The notes beneath the pieces were generated by a model that did no database searches, was not told where the DNA came from, and saw nothing but the letters and a program-made list of their open reading frames with translations. The translations under genes were made by a program, and so were the position numbers. From Ornithodoros turicata (Eukaryota; Arthropoda; Arachnida; Ixodida; Argasidae), in contig NC_088206.1 in NCBI RefSeq assembly GCF_037126465.1, positions 73,039,687 through 73,103,686 on the forward strand: a stretch of DNA of 64,000 nucleotides, in the 5' to 3' direction. Each line of letters opens with the position of its first letter. Position 1 is the first letter of the stretch. Positions 33,901 to 45,900 of the stretch are shown here, in pieces.

Positions 33901-36900
33901 ACGCTGGAAGGAGTAACGATCACCGTATTTGGGGCTGCCTGGATGTCCGGCTGCACTGAAGCAACTGGCACAGGAGTAGCTGAGCTTTCTGCAAAATGAA
34001 CAAAAAAAAAAGAAAGATTCCCAAACGTCAAACTTGAGAGTGTTGAGATGCACCGCAATTTTCGTGTTGACGTAATAAACTTGGGGAAATGCTAGATCAT
34101 ATCCTAGTCAACAAAAGAGAGTTATTCCTACTCATTGAAGTGATAAAGATTGTAATGAAATACCAAATAAACTTGATGTCTCCATTATCTTTTAAAACCA
34201 CATACCATTTGACTTTTCCCATCAATACTTAGACCCTGACGTTTTAGGGTTAATCCCGATTTTTCCCCGAATTTGCACCCCGAATTGAGGTTCACCTATC
34301 TAGGGTTAAACCCGATTTGTACCTGCAAAACTGCACCTCTGTTAGGCACCTCAAGGCATCGACATACTAGTTTCTCACAAAATATGCGACTCCCCTTTAC
34401 TTCTGGCACTCTGGATAAACGGTACAGTGAACGTTTATTCTACAATAATGCCCGATTTCTCCCCGAACTCAGTCTGATGGTAATTTTTCTGCCCGAATTT
34501 GCACGAATTTTCTACATCAATTTAATGACCCAATTTCTACCCCCCCGAATTTGAAAAAATATAAAACCCGAAAACTTCAGGGTCTATCAATACTTAATAT
34601 AATCTGCATGCCCAGAAAGTAGAAGAAAAAAAAAAGAAGAAGAAGAAAGGATGTACACCTCCTGCAATTGACGCAGGGACAGACGTGGGAACCACCGCAA
34701 CCAGTCTAGTCTGTGCCATGGGTCGGATACTGGCTGTCGGAGTGAGGCGAGCCGCCGAGGGACCCGAAGCTTGTCGCAGGGCACTTGGAGCTGCTGCCAC
34801 AGGGGCCACGGGAGGTGTGAGAGGACGCACATTGGCCGTTACCGGTTCCGCCGCGTTACCGCTGCAGTAAACAGTTTGGTTGAGCGACGGTAACTACCAC
34901 ATCCTTTACGCTACCCTACTGCTTACGGGCAAGAGCACCTTGCCTTCCGTTTCCTGGGGACGTGGCAGCAATGCCTGCTGCTTTCTGTAGCTTTTCCCTT
35001 CCAGTAAGTGTGTTTCATACAAAACTTTTCTTTTTCCCTGCAGCTTTTACGTGAGCATATAATAGCTGCGCACCCGTGTTGTATAACATACGTAGAGCCC
35101 CTAGCCTACTGCGAATCCGCGAAATTGGTTGTGTCTCGCAGAACCTGCTGCTGCCCTCAGGATAGCGCTTATATTGCGGATTATTCTTAGAGCCTGAAGT
35201 TTTAGGGTTTTACCCGACTCTTCCCCAAATTTGCATCTCGAATTGAAGGTTGCCTCTTTAGGGTGAAACCCGATTTTTACCAGGCAAATTGCCCTCTCTA
35301 GGATGTCTGTAGCTATGCACCAACTTACTTGTTTGGCAGAAAAATGCTGTTACATAACCGTTTGTACCAAACCGCTACAGTTAGTTTGAATAACTGAGCC
35401 CAATTTCTCCCCGATTTTAGCGTAATGGAAGTTTTTTCCCACGAATTCGCATGAATTTAGTGCACACGTTTATTTACCCGATTTTTACCCCCCGAATTTA
35501 GAAAAAAATATTTCCCGAAAACTTCAGGCTCTAATTATTCTATATGTGACATAATTCTGTAACGATTTCAATCAATCTCCGACATTTTCATGGGTGAAAC
35601 TAGATCAGTTGTGAGTCCAGTGCCTGGTGCGACTGATACTGCTGGCACTTACACGGCTGAATGTGCTGCGAGAAAAGAAAAGTTAACGGTAGGAACACCC
35701 GGAGAGAAATGGTCAGAGCTGAGTCTAATTTTCTTTGCGTACTGAAAAGTTACGGAGGGCTGGAAAAGCCTGTAAGCAGCCTGGCGAGAATATTAAAATC
35801 GATAAAACCCCGGTGTTGGGTAAAAAAAGGACAAAGGACGGAACAAGTAACCACCAGTATAATCCCACTGCGTGGAAATATTAATTTTCCGATGTAGAAA
35901 GCTAGGAGCTATAAATATATACGTAGTCGTAGTCTTTCGGTGCGCGCAACACTGTGCAAAAGTTCCTCGTTGTAAATGGTGTGTACTGAACGATATTGCA
36001 GTCCTGAAGAACTGGCAGAATTGTAAAACCACCATCCGTATTAAAGACACATCCCTCATTTTGTATGCTGTTACATGAGGTTCCTGTGATGTCTCATGAA
36101 GGCGGCTCGTTTCCATGGCTATGGCCAGCACGCTTGTGATTGGACATTTTAGTCCCTCTGAACACGGATAAATCTGAGGTAAGTATTCTAGAGCACACCA
36201 GCAGAGACCCAAAGCTCATGCGGCAGATTTCCGCAGAAATTAGTCTCCTAATTTAACCACCCTCCAAGCGGGCAACTTTCGAGCTAGAACGCGTTTAACC
36301 CCCGCAAAGTCCCGGGAAGGTAGCCGAAGGTGAACTGACCTCGAACGCTCGACTGGTGCGGCAACCATGGTGGGCTTTGGTGGCTTCTGGTGTTGATGTT
36401 GATGCTGAGCAAGCTGAAAGCAGTCGTAGCATGGGTGACAGGAACACCATTACAAAATGCTGTAACTGCATCCTATCGAGCGTATGGTCCAGCCTAACAA
36501 ATATGCGCGAGAATTGGCAGCTTTTTTTTTTGTAAGTGCCAATACAGGCAAGAAAACAGTGAGGTGACGAGCAAGGTGTGGGTAAGGTAGAGTTCTAGAA
36601 GTACTCGAGGGAGCAGTGTAGAAATAACTCGAGCACCGCGAAACGAAGGTGTGTGGTACCGAAAGACTGAAGTACAGGAGGATGTTAAAGATGCTTAGAG
36701 CCTGAAGTTTTCGGGAAATATTTTTTCCTACATTCGGGGGGTAAAAATCGGGTAAATAAACGTGGGCACTAAATTCGTGCAAATTCGGGTGAAAAAAACT
36801 TCCAGTACGCTAAATTCGGGGAGAAATCGGGCTCAGTTATTCAAACTAACTGTAGCGGTTTCGTACAAACGGTGATGTAACTGCATTTTTCTGCCAAACA

Positions 36901-39900
36901 AGTATGTTAGAGCATTCCTACAGACATCCCAGTGAGGGCAATTTGCCGGGTAAAAATCGGGTTTCACCCTAAAGAGGCAACCTTCAATTTGGGGTGCAAA
37001 TTCGGGGAAGAATCGGGTAAAACCCTAAAACTTCAGGCTCTAATAGATGCTTAATGTTCATGCGCAAGATCATGCGATGGAAAGGAAGGTTGATGAAGGG
37101 TGACGTTCATTTGTCACACTTCTGGCTTGAGCTGCTGACTCCTATTGCAATGAGTGCTAACACCTTTGGTTTCGAAACTAAAGTTGTGACTCTGGGTAAG
37201 CAGAATTTGCGCTAACAGCACGTGCAGCCACACAACTGTGGACGGACTTACCTTACTGTCAACTCACAATTAATTAATTAATTAATTAGCTCAACAACAT
37301 GAAGAAAACGATGAAAAATCTAGGGTTTTCAAGGACTGTTGAAATTCCGGGGGTTTTCCGAGCCTCGAAAACGTCACTTTCAAATTCCAGGGTAATAAAG
37401 GGTTTCAAGGACCAGTGGGAAGCATGAGCCCATGACGAATCAACAACATCAGTCCAGTGTAGATAGCACGAATACCTTCTGCGACAATTCCTCCACTTGG
37501 CGGTGCGCCACTTCCAGGGCTTCTTTGGAGTCTCGCAGTTCCCTTTCCTGGCGCTGCAGTCGGCCTTCAAATTGAGACTTGATCGTGTTCTCCCTCAGTG
37601 CCACTTCATCTGAAAATATTTGCATTTCATTACATTATGGTCAAGTAGTAGTATTACACACACAGTAAAAGTCAAACTTTAGAACCAACTCCTTTTTACG
37701 GAGAAAAAAAAAAGAAAAAAAAAAGCTACAACGTAATTTTTGCCCCACCCTTCAAACGGTTCACACTATTTTTAAGCCCCACAAGCAAGTAACAGACTTC
37801 ATTCTTGCATGTTCTGAAGACATCACCAGCCCATTTTTGCAGAACTAACGCCGATATAACAACAACTTGTACAAAATATTGAATATTGAACTTGGAACAC
37901 AACATTGCCACATGAAATAGAGACAATGTTTTGTTTGTTTTTCTTATATGTGCTTAGGAGAACTTAGCCTACCTCTGCGCTATCCCTGCTCATAGATTTA
38001 TACGATTTTGTACTACGCAAATTTGTTGCATATCCTCTTTAACCAATTTACCTCTACAACAAATTTCTCTTTCGTGGTCTCTCGACTTTCGTTATAAAGG
38101 AATCTGACTGTACAAAACAGAACATCCTACCAAAACAATCAACTTTCACCACCTTTTGCCTGTTCCAATGCCTGCAGCTGGCCCTGCGCTTTCTGCACTT
38201 GACCCTTCAGCTCTTGGTTCGACTTTGTGAGTGCATCAGCCTTAGCTGTAAACAGAATTCGTGAACAGAGCGCCGCAGAATTAGCAACGTTTGTTAGTGA
38301 CACTTGCCCATTAAGTCGGCGATCCGCTTTCTCGCTTGCGTCAACAACTTCCGCGCTTTCTCCTGGCTCTCCGCGGCTGCACTTGTCACCTGCTCTTTTT
38401 CCTGAGTCACGAGGGCTAAGTCCTGAAAACATTGTCCCACACAGGCCAATCAATCCACTGACCAATCTAGAACAATCACTGGTGGCATTTAATGGCACCA
38501 CGTTGGATGTGTGTATCCCTTCACAGGGACGCAAAGAAACAACAATACAGAGTTCACCTTTGCACACCCCATATATAGGGTGTCCCAGAAAACGTGTCAT
38601 TGAATTATAATAAAAAAACTACGCCACCTAGAATCATGCGGTCAACAGCATTTGTTCTTATTAGGTTTTTGCCACCTCCTAATGTGAATGTCATGTACTC
38701 CAAGTTTAATTATGTAAATATTTGCGAACTCAACTCGGAAATTTGCCAAGTAAAGGTCACTTTTTTTACCCCACCAATATGAAGAGCGTGCCGAATTCAC
38801 TCAAATTCACGATAATTCACAGTGATATTCACGAGCTATCCCATCGGAAAAAATAGCCGAATATCATGCTTTTAGGAGCACCGGACCATAGCGCACGATG
38901 ACTTTTTGAGCGCAATCGCTCTCAGTGCGACGAAAGGAGGTTCCGAAGCCAGCCCACAGAGTGATAGTAGAAAAAGTAACAGTTCCTAAAATTGGGAGAG
39001 GGAAAGCATTATTCCAGCGAAAGTCGGACGTGACAAGCCGTGCCTGTTTTATCTCTTTCTGCGATGTTGGGAAGGGCTGGGTTTCCAACCTCCTTTCATC
39101 GGACTGACAAAGATTACGCTGAAAAATTCATCGTGCGCTATTCTCTGCCACCTCCACAGAGCATGATGTTCGGCTATTTTTTCCGATGGGATAGCTCCTG
39201 AATATCCCTGTCAATTATCGTTAATTTGACTAAATTAGACACGCTCTTCACATTGGTGGGGTAAAAAAGTGACCTTTACTAGGGAAATTTCCGACTTAAG
39301 CTCACAAAAATTTACATAATTAAACTTACGTTACACGACATTCACATGAGGAGGTGGAAAAAATCCAGTAAGAACAAATGCCATTGACCGCATGATTTTA
39401 GGGGGCGTAGTTTTTTTTATTATAATTCAATGACACGTTTTCTGGGACACCCTGTATAGTAGCCAACTGATTTTTCAGACACCGATTATTCATACTCGCT
39501 CGATACTTTGGACTCCCCCAGGGAACCATCGCCATAGGATTAACACATTTTCTTACCATTTTTCCTGATCAGATCCAGCCCAAAGGCTCAATTTTTCGGA
39601 CTAAAACGCTCGCAGACAAACACCAACAAGACTATTTTCGGCACTACGGCGACAACTCTGAAACCGCCATTTTGAATTCTGCGCTTGGATTGGAGTGGTA
39701 ATTGGAATCCTCGGCGAGACTGCTTCCGAACCGTACCGCTAGTGACAGCAAGAGCGCACCGTGATTTTCTGCGCAGGCACTTTTGGGAGTTGGGACGCAT
39801 ACCATGACATGCAGTTGCCACATGTGGCATGGAACAATTACAGACTTCTTTAGTGCGGTTGAGGTGGAATAAATTTTTATATAGCGATCGTCCGATTTTT

Positions 39901-42900
39901 CCGACTGCGGCATTATTCGGACTTTTTCCGGTCAGCACCAAGTCCGTAAAATTGGTTGGCTACTGTATTTAGACCCTCGCGCTTCTTGGTTAAAACCGGT
40001 GAAACCCGTTTTTAACTCCCCGATATGCATCATCGTCACTTAGGGTAAGATCCAAAAACCTCCAAAGACTAACTTGGCAAAGTGCCAATTCAGCTAGCAA
40101 TACGGCCACCAGAGGACACACTTATCCATTTTCCAAAAAGCCTAAAACCCGAAAACACAAGGGCGTACGCACATTCCACTTTAATGTTTTCGAGCGGATG
40201 AAAACGATTGATAACTTCAGTGTCTGGCTTTGTTACTGTATGAATGAAAAACTCACCGCCTTCGCCTTCTCGTAGCTTTCAGTGAGTTCCACGGATTTCT
40301 GTTCCAGCTCCAGCATTTTCGACTCCGACTCCGACTTGGCATGAGTGGACGCCTCATCTGCAGTGTCCTGCTTTGACTGCAGCTCCGTCAAGCGTGCGTC
40401 GAGAGCGTCCTTTTCAGACTTTGTTTCTTCGTACTGACTGCGGTACTTCCGGGCGATCTTTTTCACCTACAGATAAAACTGTTTGTAGCTTCCTCTCATT
40501 TCACAGTTTTGTGAATTTAACTGGACATCGGGCCTCACACAAATATTCAGAGTTCATTGGCAATCAACTGAACTGCTAAGGATGCATGAAGGTTTCGCTG
40601 GGGCAGAGTTTAATGGAGCTCGTACACAACTGTGTATTAGTTTCAGTTTCGGTTAGCAAACGCGTAATAAGTCGGTATGATATTCGAAAAAATTGCAATA
40701 TTCGAAGAACTTCGAATATCAAGTTTCGAATACGAATACGAATCGAGTATTAGAAATATTCTAATCATATTCGACATTTCGAATATTCGCACACCGCTAC
40801 TTAACAGATAAGCGTGGCTTATACGGATTACAATCAACATATAGTGATAATGACTCTGACCTGAATGATGGTCTTTAGCTTCTCTTCCTTGTCCTCTTTC
40901 AACTTTTCGATCTCTGTAGACAACTTCATCAATTCTTGTTTTTGCCTTTCTGCTTCAGAGCGGGCAGCCAACAGCTCTTTCCGCAGCTGCGGAATGGCAG
41001 CAAACTCGCCCCGAAGCTTCTTTGCATCCTCCACTGCGGAGTTGAGACGGTTCCTCAGCTCTGCACTTTCCTCTTCCGCTTTCTGTATCTGGCTCTTTGA
41101 TGCCTGCAGTTCATCGTTCAAGGCCTGCACCTGCTGTTTCAGGCTCGTGTTCTCTTGCCTGCAGATCACCGCGACACAAGTTAAGACAAACAATTTCAAG
41201 TGCATGTGGAAAGTCAACCGCCAAAATTACGTAACGCGTCAACGTACCTAAAGCAGGCCTAGTGCCCACCTCAAATTTGGGCACAGATGTTTTCTCCTCA
41301 CTGCTTTCATTTAAAGCAACATCTATTCAAATGTCTTCATTGCAGTCATTACACAATAGAGGGACTTGCAATCCTCTTTTACGATAATAAACACAAATTG
41401 ACCGATGAGACCTTGCAGCAATATGACACAACATGAAAGAGGAACATCTAATCTAAGAATAAAAAGAATAAAAAATCTAAGAATAAAATAAAAATAAGAA
41501 AAAATCTAGGAATAAAAAAATAAAGAATAAAAATTAAAAAAATCAACTGCCACTCACGCCACACGCTTAAAATCTTCAGGGTCCATACGTGCTGACTGCT
41601 CGAGAAGCTGGCTCGTTCGTGCCTGCCAACGTTGAAGCTCGTTCTTCAACAGGCTGTTGTCGCCCTGCACAGCCTCCAGCTGAGACTTCAACGAGCGTAA
41701 CTCATCGCGGAGCGGTGCTTCGGCTTTCTCCAACTGAGCCACCTGCAGAAAATTTGCGTCATGCCGAAGATCAGGTGTCTGGGCATTTTGTGCCAACAGC
41801 TTTAGCGCGGCTCAAACGTGCAAGTGGACAAGCTCACGATGGAGCTGCCCAGTCGAATGTCATACCTTCTCCTCGAGTTGCTTCTTCTGTCCACCAAGCT
41901 TCTCCTTTTCATCGCGGAGGACGCGGTTGCTCTCCGACAAAATGTTGACCATCTCAACTTTGCGCAGCAGTTCCGTGTGTTGAGCATCGCTGGTTGCCTT
42001 TGCCTGCATCGAGGAGAACATATTATTGAATTTACATCTGCCGAAGCTCTCAATATAATTTCATCAACAAAATGAGATTGAGTCTAACAAGAACTGCAAA
42101 TACTGCAACATACATAAGTAATGCAATAACCCCTTCCCAGAGCACTTGCTCGGACTGATGGCCTGCTGCAAGCCTCTGCGTGACTCTGCGCTCAGGCCCA
42201 GTTCAAGCACTTCTCGTGCTCAAGTTTCGCAGGTCGTCAGTTTTTCCAGTTAGTTTTTGTCGCTTTTTTTGTTTCACATAATCGGGCCTGTTGACCAGGC
42301 GACGTATTTATATACGTATGTATGTCCTGCTGCCTGGGTTTGGAAGGGCTTTCCCTAGGCTCGGGTGAGGTAGATAAATCTAGGCCTGCGCAATGCTTTA
42401 CCCCTTCCACTGCTGGAAGCCTGACAACCAATTTCACATATCTATATGTATATTATATTATTAATTATTAATATTTAAATTAAATTAAAATTAATTTAAA
42501 TTAAATTATTAATATTTTATTATATTATATATTATTATATCTATGTATATGGATATTGCACATCTCTATTCGTACAAGGACGTATGCCCATACCACAGCT
42601 TTTTCTCTCTCTTCCTTGAGATCTTGCTCCATCTGCTGCAGAACCTTCGCCTGATGGTCGACCTGTACACGCAGGCGGGACGATTCTGCGGTGGATGCCT
42701 CTGCCTGCTTCAGCACCATCTCCTTCTCTTTGCGAAGATACCTGCACGTAATACACTCTGTCATCAGCCAGTTCAAAATGAATAAATGAAAAGCTTAGAT
42801 TGTTGGGCTAGTTGGCACGTTATTTGAAATGGAAAGAAACGTGAAAGGAGGAGAAAAGGCACGCACGCACCCAAGCATTACTTGCAACTATACTTCAATG

Positions 42901-45900
42901 ACAGGACAAGCCATTGTTGTCCTTCTTTTATCGGGACTAAACATGTACGTAGAAGTCGGTATGTCAGATAAGAAGAGAAAACAAAACAACAGGTAAAGGA
43001 CAATCCCAAGTCAAAGTGATAAGGAATGATGCATGTTAAAATTCTATGACTGGAATAAAAATTACGATTCCTTATCCATCAGAAAAACGGAAGCTTCACT
43101 AATGCACATAGAGGAGCTGCTGCTTCTTATTTTCAGCCGCCTCAGCTATCTCTCTTTCAAGCAGACTCTTTCCTTTCCCTAGAACCTGGCCGCGTTCAAA
43201 TACCGGATTACATTGGCACTTTCTCCAATGCATAGGAAGATGTGCGCCTCCCACCGCTTTAAGCAAAGTCGCGTGCTCTCTTAAGCGGTCATTTACCGGT
43301 TTGCCCGACACTAGAGCACTGCACGGGCCGACTTTTCCGGGCCCGACCCGGCCCGGGCGCATCTAAAAATGGCCCGGCCCGACCCGGGCCCGGACCTTCA
43401 TATTTTTATGCGGCCCGGCCCGGCCCGGCCCGGTGACCCAGTGACTAGAGCCCGGCCCGGCCCGGCGTCTAAGCAAATACAGCCCGGCCCGGCCCGGTGA
43501 CCCGGCGAGTAGATCCCGGCCTAGTATTTCCAGCCGCGACGTACGCGTTTCTGGCGATTATCAAACAAATTTATAAGTAAATTTATAAGGAGAGAAGACA
43601 AACATACAAGTGATGGCGGTTTAACACCGTAACCGCACGAGACCAAATTAAATCCAGAACGCACGGGGCGTTGTCGTTACACTGTCAAGATTTTGCGGAG
43701 ATAGAGCATGCTGTCGACAAACTGCTTCTCCCAGTCCCTATCCCTCTCACCAAGCTTTGCCAAAGTGATTGTGAAATATGTGAGGAGTGAGGAGCAATGT
43801 AAAGTGGCTTGGAGAATGTTCTAGAGGGTCGAATCATATGCATAATGCAGTACCCTTTGCTTGTCTTTGCAAAAGATGCACAGGAATGACGCAAGCGCAT
43901 GATTGAACTTTCTGTATTAAGTGTACTGGGGTAGACAGTTTGACTTCGTCGAAACTTACATCCCCATTTTTTTCTTTATTCACATCACATCACATCACAT
44001 CATGAACTAATGCATCTCCAATGTGTGGAATTAGCTGCGTGGCCCGGCCGGGCCTGACTCTCGGGAACGTATTTGTCGGCCCGGGCCCGGCCCGTCCCGC
44101 GGTGGTGGCGTATTTTAACGGCCCGGGCCCGGCCCGGCCCGGCCCGCGGTGCTGGCGTATTTTGTCGGCCCGGGCTCGGCCCGGCCCGGAGCACACAGCC
44201 AATAACAAGCCCAGCCCGGCCCGCGGGCCGGGTCGGGCCCGGGCCGGGTCGGGGGCCCGGGCCCGTGCAGTGCTCTACCCGACACACACCGTACTTCGCC
44301 TGCTCGCAGCGGAATTCAGTAAACGATTTCTTTAATGCTGGGGACAAACTTATTAATACGTTTTTTTATTACGAGGCCCCTTCTCTCCCGCGCTCTTATT
44401 AATCATTGAGAGCAGCCCAGCTGTCTTATCAGGGGCCGAAAACACAGAGTGAGGGAACACTGCATTCCAGAAGCTCTGGATGCTGTCACGAAAAGTTCAG
44501 GCCCCTAAAAAGCTTGGCAGTCCGGAAAGTTGCTAGACACTTTCAGAACAAATGAAACAAGCTCTAACCTTACAACTTCCATCAGCTGTTCGGTAGACTT
44601 ATTGTGTTCCTCCGGCGTTATGTCTTCCCAACTTTGGCTCTTTACTGCAGACAGTTGGGCACTCAGCTGCAATGCAAAGGACATTGACGTGGACATCAAA
44701 ACTTTGTTCACAGCCTTAAGTACGACACATCGCGAGTAATTCCCAATTTTGAAGAAAGGCAATTAAAGCAAAGACGACAGACGCTAGCGACCGATTGCTC
44801 AGACTGTCAGCTGCACTCACAGTTTCCAGCTGTTCATGCAAAGCTGTGTTCTGGTTCCTAAGTTCCTGTTCCGTCATTGCCAGCAGCTCTTTCTCGGAGA
44901 GGAGAAGCTTCTCCCGTTCCTTCCAAGAGCTGCACGACTCCTGGAGCAACGCCTGCGCGGCATTTGCTGCTTCCTGCAGCGCCGCCACCTTGGTCTGCGT
45001 CTCTTCCAGCTGCGGAACGAAACGGCAACAAAATGCTCTAATGGACTGTGTAACAGAGGGTAAATATGTGCATAGAGAATGCCTGACCAGAGCTTTTGTG
45101 GCTGACAGTGCTTCAACGTCTGCTGCGTGCAGGATGAGCTCACGCTCGTACTTCTCCTGTGCCTATATTGAGGAGAGAACGCCCTGGTTCATTTAGTGCA
45201 GCGCAACATCTACCTTTGGGCCCAAAACACTGCAAAAGCAGAGCTGCCCGACTCGTAACAATAAGGCGAAAATTCGCGAAAGATCATGACACTTAAAGTA
45301 CTGCGAGGAAGAAGATCTTTGCCTCCACCACGAGGCTGAGTCTGAGAGGAATCTTTTTCCTCATAATATTGAATGCATGATGATACTATTGGACAATAAG
45401 ATTAAAGAATAAACATATTCTGGGTAAAGTCACACACCTCCTTTGTGAGAGCTGCCTGGAAGCTGTGATCTTGCAAAAGCGTATTGTCGCGTCTGCATTC
45501 ATCGTCCCTCTGCTGACGAGCCTCCTCCAGTTCTGCCAGGGCCTTCTCCAGTTTCTGATGCTCTTCTTCCAACTTAAGATAAGCGGGAAAAAAAGTACAC
45601 TTACTCCAGTGTTCCCCAAACCTTGCTACCCCGCAACCCATCAAAACTATAAAACATCGTGTTCCCTCATAACGGGTTAGGTGACCATTACGGTAAACTC
45701 CCTGCTGTTGACGCCCTTTTTGTGGTATCTTCCACTCTCTACTGCTATCGTTAAACGCAACCAATATCAGAACACAAAAGTCAGCAGACTCACTTGCTGC
45801 CGATGGACTTTGGCCTCTTCCACGCTGGCTTTGATCAGGTCATTTCTCTCGGCTTCCAACTCAGCGACCTTTGACTCGAGTGAGGCACGTGCTAGTCATC

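Noticed and set aside
39967..40170. Apparent further hAT MITE (TAGACCCTCGCG…)
   Set aside because: The left end and CCCG words resemble the family, but the right end and an 8-bp duplication are not found; at best a decayed remnant.
43099..43190. Coiled-coil-like ORF on the minus strand (LLEREIAEAAENKKQQLL)
   Set aside because: TPR exon 24 joins exon 25 in phase and matches the human sequence directly; this ORF has no usable donor and is not needed.
44021..44402. Long Arg/Pro/Gly ORFs in several frames
   Set aside because: Translation of the GGCCC repeats of the hAT element, not a gene.
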